Assembly (NCBI RefSeq): GCF_950295315.1
Contig: NC_080175.1
Coordinates: forward strand, 82,711,566 to 82,775,565
DNA from: Erinaceus europaeus
Lineage: Eukaryota > Chordata > Mammalia > Eulipotyphla > Erinaceidae
Reading direction: 5' to 3'
DNA: 64,000 nt
Shown: positions 56,670 to 64,000 of the stretch, piece after piece
How the letters are laid out: the number at the start of each line of letters is the position of its first letter
Numbering within the stretch: the first letter of the stretch is position 1
Notes under the pieces: model-generated
Told to the model about the DNA's origin: nothing
Databases searched by the model: none
What the model saw: only the letters and a program-made list of their open reading frames with translations
Made by a program: the position numbers and the translations under genes

Positions 56670-56870
56670 GGGGGCCGGGTGGTGACACACCTGCTTAGGT
56701 ATACATTACAATACACAGGACCCAGGTTTGAGCCCCTGTTCCCAACTTGCAGTGGGAAATCTTCACAAGAGGCGAAGCAGTGCTGCAGGTGTCTCACTCC
56801 ATCTCTATCATCCCTTCTCTCTTAATTTCTGGTTATCTCTGTCTAATAAATAAAGATTTTTTTAAAAAGC
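56670..56870 (+). mobile_element. SINE-A
   Basis: GGGGCCGGGTGGTGACACACC head, CAGGTTTGAGCCCCTG box B, CTCTGTCTAATAAATAAAG tail. Confidence 0.93.
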
Positions 56871-57011
56871 CCTGTATGGCAAAAAAAATTCTAAACAACA
56901 AAAGAAAAATAAAGAAAACAGTTTAAAAATTAATCTATTGAGAGTAATATATATATTTATATTTATTCTCTATATGTATATATGTAACGAGGGAAATGAC
57001 AGGAATATATG

Positions 57012-57014
<3 letters not shown>

Positions 57015-57061
<47 letters not shown>

Positions 57062-57071
57062 GAGAGAGAGA
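57015..57071. repeat. (TA)n(GA)n microsatellite
   Basis: About 20 TA units then about 6 GA units. Confidence 0.95.
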
Positions 57072-57148
57072 AATGACAGGAATTGAACTTGAGACCTCAT
57101 GTTTGTGAGCCAAAAGCTTTATTCACTGCTCCACCTCCTAGGCTGCTA
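57060..57148 (-). mobile_element. SINE-D, minus strand, 5' part
   Basis: GACAGGAATTGAACTTGAGACC (box B complement), CTTTATTCACTGCTCCACC and CTAGGCTGC resemble SINE-D at 15744. Confidence 0.7.
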
Positions 57149-57680
57149 TAAATATATTTAGAATTACTCAGTGGTGAGTGTGGTTCATAGATTTCTACCA
57201 TAATGTAACTTCCAACCAGCTGAATCTTTAGAGGACACAGCAATGTATTTTATTCCTCTATATTCTCCAATTTCATTTTTAGGCTGAATATATAATTTAT
57301 CACAAGTCAGTTCACATTTTTTGCATAAAGTAGAAGAGATACCTTCCTGCCTCCCTGCCTCCCACACACCTTTACTATTTATACGACTCATAGAAACGAA
57401 GAGAATTATTCTGTTTTAAAATACTTTTATGGGAATAAAGTTACTGAATCTATCTGGGAAAATGCTATCCACTATGAATGTCTTTTCCATTTGCTACCTC
57501 CCTCCTCACAGCTTTTCTCTTTTATCTGTCTCCACTCATGCAATTTAGACTTTGATGGAATATCCTGATAGTTTGGACATTATTCTTACCTATAAGTAGA
57601 CAGAAAGATCAGTAGAAATTTTATCTTACCAGGTTTTGTCTTTTCCTTTTCCCAGGAATACATTATGGTACTTGATAAAG
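57149..57680. other. Unique sequence
   Basis: No feature supported. Confidence 0.45.
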
Positions 57681-57688
57681 ATTTTAAG

Positions 57689-58578
57689 GACTGGGGGAGA
57701 TAGCATAATGGTTATGCAAAGAGACTCATTTCTGAGGCTTAAAACTCCCAGGTTCAATGCCCTGCACCATCATAAACCAGAGCTGAGCAGTGTTAATATT
57801 ATTGCATCTGCTGATTGCAACCTAATCAACGCAATGAGTGCCACCCCAGCATGCTTCACTTCAGACAGTGTCCAAAGACTTCAGGTGTGGAATGACAACA
57901 CTTCAGCTTCATCACTCAGGTGAGACCTTTCCTTTCATAGTATTCTCTAATTCCATCCCATGTGGTTCACTTTCTAACAAAGTCCCAAAACCTAGATACA
58001 GACCAGGTTCCAGGAGATAGAGCATATGTTCACACGTATCCATAAACTAGGGCAAATATATACCTGAAAGCAGAAGTACACTAGAGTTTGCAGTGAGTAC
58101 TCCCCAACACTTCATCTCCACTATTCCAAGTTTTGGGTCCATGATTCTTCAACAATTTGTTTGGCTTTGTATGTTAACTCTCTTTTCAGACACCAGGTTC
58201 CAGATGCCATCAGGATGCCAGCCAGGCTTCCCTGGACTGAAGACCTCACCAATGCGTCCTGGAGCTCAGCTTCCCAGAGACACACCCTACTAGGGAAAGA
58301 GAGAGGCAGACTGGGAGTATGGATTGACCAGTCAACGCCCATGTTCAGCGGGGAAGTAATTACAGAAGTCAGACCTCCTACCTTCTGCAACCCTCAATGA
58401 ACCTGGGTCCATGCTCCCAGAGGGATAGAGAATGGGAAAGCTATCAGGGGAGGGGGTGGGATATGGAGATTGGGTGGTGGGAATTGTGTGGAGTTGTACC
58501 CCCCATCCTATGATTTTGTTAATGTCTCCTTTTTTAAATAAAAAAAGAAAAAAAATCAAATTAAATAAAGAAAAAAAA
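57689..58578 (+). mobile_element. SINE-C / L1 3'UTR chimera with one target duplication
   Basis: 57689-57794 is a SINE-C head and body (GATAGCATAATGGTTATGC, CAGGTTCAATGCCC, CATAAACCAG, GAGCTGAGCAGTG) that stops without a tail. At 57795 it runs directly into L1 3'UTR (TTGCATCTGCTGATTGC), which continues to the L1 A-rich end. ATTTTAAG occurs just before the SINE (57681-57688) and just after the L1 tail (58579-58586). This is consistent with one insertion of a fused cDNA, although 8 bp is short evidence. Confidence 0.75.
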
Positions 58579-58589
58579 ATTTTAAGCCA

Positions 58590-59055
58590 CAATGCTTATA
58601 TTCTAGGATCAAATTCTGTCCCCTTCTAAAGTTAATTTAGTAATATCAGTAACAAATTCATTTGTAATAAATATAAAAATGTATCTTATATATAAATCTT
58701 GACATTATCTATCTTGGTATATAAAAATGTAACTCTGACCTTAGGACAACCCAGCAAGTAAGCACACACACACAAAAATATATAGGATTATAGAGACATA
58801 AAGTTATTTAGTTTGTATCATCACTCAAAATCTTTCCTATTTACTTTCTCTGGCCAGTATCTTAGTGGTTGAGACTTTTATGCCTTTTAAAATTAACATC
58901 AAAATACATTCCTTTACAGCTATTATCTCAAACCTTCCTCACCACTTGTTTATTTAATATAATATTTAAAACTATTTTAATTAAATATTTAAAACTATTT
59001 AAATTTTTTAAATTTTGTTTAGAGAGAAATCGAGAAGAAAAAGATATGACGAGAA
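58590..59055. other. AT-rich unique sequence
   Basis: No feature supported. Confidence 0.45.
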
Positions 59056-59056
59056 A

Positions 59057-59206
59057 GAGGGACTGGGTGGTGGTACACCTGGTTGAGTGCCCACACTGTA
59101 GTACACAGATTTCTGGGCTTAATCCCCTTGTTGTCTTCACTTGCAGGGAAAAGCTTCATGAATAGTGAAGCAATAGTGCAGGTGTCTGTCTTACTTTTTT
59201 CTTCCT

Positions 59207-59303
<97 letters not shown>

Positions 59304-59343
59304 TATATATCCTTTCTCTGTCTCTATACAAAATAAGTAAATG

Positions 59344-59345
<2 letters not shown>
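59057..59345 (+). mobile_element. SINE-A with expanded (CT)n(TA)n
   Basis: GGGACTGGGTGGTGGTACACC head, decayed box B, AGGGAAAAGCTTCATGAATAG, a CT tract from about 59208, a TA tract at 59265-59310, then CTGTCTCTATACAAAATAAG. Confidence 0.85.

Positions 59346-59348
<3 letters not shown>

Positions 59349-59421
<73 letters not shown>
59349..59421. repeat. (TA)n(GA)n microsatellite
   Basis: Mirror of the (CT)n(TA)n in the preceding SINE. The frames across both are artefacts. Confidence 0.95.
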
Positions 59422-59550
59422 ATGGCTGCAGCACCATTTCATAATTTATGAAGCTTCTCCTCTTTAGGTGGAAATCAGGGGATTGAACCGGGGTCACTGC
59501 ACATGGTAATATAAATACTTTACCAGATGAGCCACTGCCTGGCCCCCAGT
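59385..59550 (-). mobile_element. SINE, minus strand
   Basis: GA tract, AATTTATGAAGCTTCTCC, box B complement GGGGATTGAACCGGGG, and head complement CAGATGAGCCACTGCCTGGCCCC. Confidence 0.85.
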
Positions 59551-59890
59551 AACACAATCTTTCACATTGTAGATTCAATGAAACCATTATTCAAAGTACT
59601 CGGAGAGCATTAAAATTGTGAAATAATTGTTATAGTTGTTTTCTTAAGACTATATACTGGTAATATTAAAGTGTATGGCAATTAAAATAAGTAGAGTTTA
59701 TCATACCACATGAAGATTGCTTGTTTTTTAAATTTCATTTTTTCAGGTTTTTTTCCTGAAAATAATAAAGTATAAAGCTGGAATTCCACTAAATTGAAAC
59801 TGTTCTAAAGAATCTTTATTAAGCTGTGACTAGTGGTTGGAGTTCACACATTCTAGCAATGGCCTGACTGGCTTCTAAGAAATCTCCTAT
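59551..59890. other. Unique sequence
   Basis: No feature supported. Confidence 0.4.
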
Positions 59891-59892
59891 TG

Positions 59893-60378
59893 GGGGTTGG
59901 GCGGTAGTGCAGTGGGTTAAGCTATATGGTGTGAAACTTGAGGATGATTTAAGGATCCTGGTTTGAGCCCCCAGCTTCCCACCAGCAGGGGAGTTGCTTC
60001 ACAAACAGTGAAACAGTCAGCAAAAGTCTATCATTCTCAGGCCCAGGTGGTGGCGCGCCTGGTTAAGCGTACACATTAAAGTGCACGAGGACCTGAGTTC
60101 CAGCCCCCTGTCCCCACCTGCAAAGGGAAAGCTTTGCAAGTGATGAAGCAGGGGTGCTGGTGTCTCTCCCTCTCTATCACCCCCTTCCCTCTCAATTTCT
60201 GACTGTCTCTACCCAATAAATAAATAAAGATAGCAAAAAAAATGTCTTTCTCTCCCCCTCTCTGTCCCTCCTTAACTACATTTCTCTCTGTCCTATCCAC
60301 AATAATAACAACAATCATAATAAACACAACAATGATAAAAACAAGGGCAAAAAAAAAAAGGAAAATAAATATTCTTTT
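59893..60378 (+). mobile_element. SINE-B, split by a SINE-A
   Basis: The left part at 59893-60035 has GGGGTTGGGCGGTAGTGCAGTGGG, GGTTTGAGCCCCCAG and GTTGCTTCACAAACAGTG. The right part at 60242-60378 has TCTTTCTCTCCCCCTCTCTG, CTCTGTCCTATCC and the (ACAACA)-rich end. The interruption is SINE-A. Confidence 0.9.
60037..60240 (+). mobile_element. SINE-A nested in SINE-B
   Basis: GGCCCAGGTGGTGGCGCGCC head, GAGTTCCAGCCCCCTG, CTGTCTCTACCCAATAAATAAATAAAG and A-run. The nesting shows this SINE-A inserted after the SINE-B. Confidence 0.93.
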
Positions 60379-61017
60379 TTAAAAAAATGAATCCCCTACC
60401 AACAGCCACATTAATGTGATTTATTTCCTGTTGGCACCAGGTAATAGAAGATTCATTTATCTCAGGAGTGATTTCATTTGTTATAAGGCCCAAGTATGCT
60501 CAGACTGAGAATGCCCATCCCGACTCATTTAATAAGCTCATGTAATTCTAGTGATCGAATAAGGAATCTTCTGTTGATTTCCAATCTCTTCTTGCTTGTC
60601 AATTTAGACTATTTGGAAAGCATACACATGAATTATGTGAATATATTAACGAAAACATTTTCATAACAGAATGACGCAAAGAGGAGAGGAGTTTGCCTCA
60701 TTATTCTATGATCTTACTGTTCAGCTATTATAAAGAGGTCTGCAAGGGTCTAAATGGTGTTCTCAGGGAAGGAGTCAAATTCCATCCCTCAGATGCTGAA
60801 TGCATTTTGCCCAGAGTCACCTCCAAAAGCATTCCCATGAAAATTTGTTTTCAAGTGATCAATAATTTCCTGATGCTTCAAATAATTGATAAAGAAAAAG
60901 AAATAAAGGGTTTTACAAAGAAAAAACTTCTCAATAATAATTAGATGTCTATCTGATTGTGACTTGAATAGAATACTTATAGTTCAATATTATTTCCAAG
61001 AGGAAGGACTCATAGGG
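60379..61017. other. Unique sequence
   Basis: No feature supported; the 83-codon frame at 60693-60944 has no recognised features. Confidence 0.5.
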
Positions 61018-61031
61018 GTTAAACTGTTTCA

Positions 61032-61242
61032 ATTTTTTATTAGCTTTGTTTATTGGATAGAGACATCCAGAAATTGAGAGGGAGGGGGTAATAGAGAAGG
61101 AGAGAGACAGAGAGACACCTGAAACACAGTGTCACCACTTGCAAAGCTTTTCCCCTGCAGGTGGGGACCGGGGGCTTGAACCCAGGTCTTTGCGCATTGT
61201 AACATGTGTGCACAACCAGGTGTGCCACTACCAGGCCCACAT
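61032..61242 (-). mobile_element. SINE-A, minus strand, with 14-bp target duplication
   Basis: TTTATTGGATAGAGACATCC, GGGGCTTGAACCCAGG-type box B complement and ACAACCAGGTGTGCCACTACC head complement. Exact flanks GTTAAACTGTTTCA at 61018-61031 and 61243-61256. Confidence 0.96.
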
Positions 61243-61365
61243 GTTAAACTGTTTCACAACCTTATTCTTACTTCTACTCCAGTAGGGATATGTAAAAATA
61301 ATAACATAGCTAAGAATACAATGTCAGAGAGCCTCGCTAAAATACGGTACAACAGAAATATATTT

Positions 61366-62012
61366 GTTATGGATTGGGAGAGGCATATGGGAAAGTGGGC
61401 CCTATCCAAGGGTTCCAGGACTGGGGGAAGTAGGGGCTCTATAGTGGAGATGTGAGGTTCCTGCTGTCTTAGGGTTCAAAAAGACAATCGATAGTTAATG
61501 TTATCAACAGAAGTTGACTAAGAAGATCTGAAAGGGAAACTAAAAGCAGGACCTGACCAAAGGGCACCAAAGTAAAAGCCCTGTGGTGAGGGGTAGACAT
61601 GCAGCTTCCTGGGCCAGTGGGGGGTGGGAGTGAGTGGGAGGGATGGGTCACAGTCTTTTGGTGGTGGGAATGGTCTTTATGTACACTCCTAGTAAAATGT
61701 AGACATATAAATCACTAGTTAATTAATATGAGAGGGGGAAAAATCAATTGTATGTCTCAAAGTTTTTCAAAACGCAAACTGAATCTTTTTAATATATAGG
61801 CTGTGTATTTGATATGCGGACTCTCTCAAAAGCCTAGACCAAGTAGATCAGAAACAATTAATAGCGCAGCTATATACAAGATACTGGGTACTGTACAGCA
61901 AACCGTAACAAAAGGACTTTTCAAAGTTAACCCAATTACCAAATAATGTGATGATAACATTAACTATCGATTGTCTTTTGGAACCCTAAGACAGCAGGAA
62001 CCTCACATCTGA
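61366..62012. mobile_element. Rearranged fold-back L1 3'UTR fragment, no tail
   Basis: 61366-61504 is L1 3'UTR in minus orientation. From 61505 (AACAGAAGTTGACTAAGAAG) to about 62010 it is the same UTR in plus orientation, starting at the ORF2 end. The outer ~60 bp of the two parts are complementary (AGACAATCGATAGTTAATG against CATTAACTATCGATTGTC). It ends at CCTCACATCT without poly(A). Flanks AAATATATTT at 61356-61365 and 62013-62022. Confidence 0.85.
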
Positions 62013-62119
62013 AAATATATTTTAAAGGGACCTTTTGCATTTGTGTCATATTGTGGTGCAGTCTTTAATGAGATATGGGTAACAAACAGAAAACATGAAT
62101 TTAAATTAACATGATTGAT

Positions 62120-62335
62120 TTTCTTATATTTTTATTTATTTATTACTAGATAGAGGCAGAGAGAAACTGAAAGGGTAAGAAAAGATAAAGAACAAGAAAG
62201 AGAGGCAGACACCTGCAGTACTGTTTCACCTTTATGAAGCATCCTTTTGCAGGTGGGGGACCAGGGGCTTGACCCCAGGTCTTGGAACCATTGTAGCATA
62301 TGCTTACTACTAGGTGTTACACCCCATGGCCCCAT
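62120..62335 (-). mobile_element. SINE-A, minus strand
   Basis: TTTATTTATTACTAGATAGAGGC, GACACCTGCAGTACTGTTTC, GGGGCTTGACCCCAGG and head complement ACTAGGTGTTACACCCC. Confidence 0.88.
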
Positions 62336-62429
62336 ATTATGTTCATTAATAGCACACTGTAGAAGTGCTCTTAGAATAAAGTGAGCACACCATGTAAATA
62401 AATAAAAAGCTTAAAACAGAATCAAGTAG

Positions 62430-63600
62430 CAGGTGGGTGTGTGGTGACACGCACCTTGTGGAGTGCACACATTGTCTCCAGGGGAGAAATTTCAGGTATG
62501 TGAAGCAGTGCTGCAGATGCCCCACTTTCTCTCTCTCTCTCTCTTCCTTCTCAGTTTCTGTCTCTATCCAAAAATGAAAGAAAAGCAATGGTTACTGGTA
62601 ACAGTGGACTTTTTTATTATTTTTTTTATTTATAAAATGGAAACACTGACTAAACCATAGGCTAAGAGGGGTACAACTTCCCACAATTCCCACCACCAGA
62701 ACTCTGTATCCCATCCCCTCCCCTGATAGCTTTCCCATTCTTCAACCCTCTGGGAGTATGGATGCAGGGTCATTATGGATTGTAGAACGCTGAAGGTCTG
62801 GCTTCTGTCATTGCTTCCCCGCTGACCATGGGCATTGACAGGTCAATCCATACTCCCAGCCTGTCTTTCTCTTTCCCTAATGGGGAAGGGCTCTGGGGAA
62901 GCAGAGCTCCAGGACACATTGGTGGGGTTGTCTGTCTAGAGAAGTCTGGTCAGCATCCTGCCAGCACCTGGAACCCAGTCGTTGAAAGGAAAGACAACAT
63001 ACAAAGCCAAACAAATTGTTGACCAATCATGGATCCAAAGGATGGAATAGTGCAGATGAAGAGTTGGGGGGTGGTCTCTGTTTTATAGATAGCTAGTAGG
63101 CATATTTTAGTTATATTCCAAAGGGCCTGTGGCTATACTAGTGTTTTTTTTTTTTTTTTTGGCCTGAGCCTGAAATCTGATATGCAGGTGGATGTCATGG
63201 CTGGCAGAAGGACCAGAAAGGTGTATCAGGGAAGAGAGTAGTTCCCAAATATGGGAAAGGTGTATAAATATTACTGATTGTAAACTCCATCGATTTGATG
63301 ATCCGGGGCCTATATTCAGCTTAGGAGCCTATGTGACCTCTGCATCCCTGTAGATATGAGCTCACACTCTGTGGTCATAAGTAGGAACATTCCAAGCTGC
63401 CACAATATCAGGACCCATCTTCCTCAGGTGTAGCATAGAGTATATTGGCCAGCCTCCCTTCAGAGGATGGGACATTCTCTACCATTGTTGATCCAAGTTG
63501 AGGGCAAGATCCTATTGGGGCCCACAAAGGGGTCTATTGTGTTGGGTAACAGTAGACTTGAAATGTAGGCACTGCACCCATGCAATAACACTGGTGGTAA
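62430..63600 (+). mobile_element. SINE-A-like with 3' module, split by an L1
   Basis: The left part at 62430-62610 has GGTGTGTGGTGACACGCACC, GTGAAGCAGTGCTGCAG, a CT tract and GTCTCTATCC, then the module start GTTACTGGTAACAGTGGACT. The right part at 63559-63600 completes the module (GTAGGCACTGCACCCATGC, AATAACACTGGTGG). Confidence 0.8.
62611..63544 (-). mobile_element. L1 3'UTR copy, alternative type Y, minus strand
   Basis: The terminal ~450 bp match the standard 3'UTR. Beyond the CCCCCCAAC junction (about 63065-63073) it matches only the copy at 4351-5145 and extends it further upstream. Flanked by GGTAACAGTGGACT (62597-62610) and GGTAACAGTAGACT (63545-63558). Confidence 0.93.
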
Positions 63601-64000
63601 AATGGTGTGTTATTACTTAATACTAATACTAATTCCTGCAAGAAGGAAAAGTGAAATTAAGTAGTTCCAGGGAGAGTATTATCAGAGTGTCAGATGTGTT
63701 TGTGTGTGTGGCGGGGGAGAAGTATAAAACAGAAGATTGTGAAAAGAGAAAACAACTTTTCACATATTTTAAGAGAGAATTTTCTTGATATTCATTATTT
63801 ATTTTGACAGTTAAATTCTACTTGTGACAATTGTCTTTAGTCTTCAGTATTACTTTTTTTCCAATTAGCAATGACAGGGTGTTAAGTATAAAAAGTATTG
63901 TTGATGTATGTTATAAATATTAGGACAATGTGTTCATAACCACAGAAGTGGCACAGACTTCTTGCAAAATAAATGCATTGACATTGATAGGGGTTGGGGT
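63601..64000. other. Unique sequence to window end
   Basis: Short (TG)n near 63695-63710; no other feature. Confidence 0.5.

Noticed and set aside
59083..59587. Several frames with LSLSLS, YIYIYI and REREREREG
   Set aside because: Compound microsatellites in two opposed SINEs.

Overview
This is mammalian nuclear DNA, AT-rich and almost entirely interspersed repeats. No host protein-coding gene, exon, CpG island, functional RNA gene or CRISPR array can be supported. Two things point to a hedgehog (Erinaceidae, e.g. Erinaceus). First, a reverse-transcriptase C-terminal remnant at about 2006-2640 looks like a Vingi non-LTR retrotransposon, a clade described as recently expanded in hedgehogs. 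Second, there are dozens of tRNA-derived SINEs with AATAAA-containing tails that look like the hedgehog ERI type. The family names are from memory, not from a database search.

Layout. 0.7-2.6 kb: L1 3'UTR copy, then the Vingi fragment. 3.4-5.1 kb: SINEs, a solo ERV LTR and an L1 copy with an alternative 3'UTR. 6.4-16.6 kb: old L1, many SINEs and microsatellites. 16.65-17.10 kb: second solo LTR with a perfect 6-bp target duplication. 17.1-28.1 kb: a nearly complete 7.7-kb L1 (5'UTR, ORF1, ORF2, 3'UTR, 13-bp target duplication) nested inside an older L1. 29.5-32.4 kb: 5'-truncated L1 inside an old L1 3'UTR. 33-50 kb: SINEs, simple repeats and unique AT-rich DNA. 50.42 kb: 51-bp 5S rRNA fragment. 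51.4-56.6 kb: minus-strand L1 with almost all of ORF2. 56.7-64 kb: SINEs, a SINE-L1 chimera, a fold-back L1 fragment and an L1 nested in a SINE.

How the parts work together. The only 'genes' are L1 ORF1p (RNA-binding chaperone) and ORF2p (endonuclease plus reverse transcriptase), all broken here. This machinery presumably inserted every SINE, the 5S fragment and the chimeric inserts in trans. The window is therefore a record of target-primed reverse transcription and its errors: tailless inserts with target duplications (5S fragment, truncated SINE, fold-back L1), template-switch chimeras, exchange of 3'UTR modules between L1 lineages, and nested insertions that give relative ages.

SINE labels used below are my own. 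SINE-A: head with box A like GGTGGTGCACCTGGTT. SINE-B: head GGGAGTCGGGCGGTAGCGC. SINE-C: head with TAGCATAATGGTTATGC. SINE-D: minus-strand signature CACCTCCCGGACCAC. SINE-E: an older, divergent type. All look tRNA-derived.
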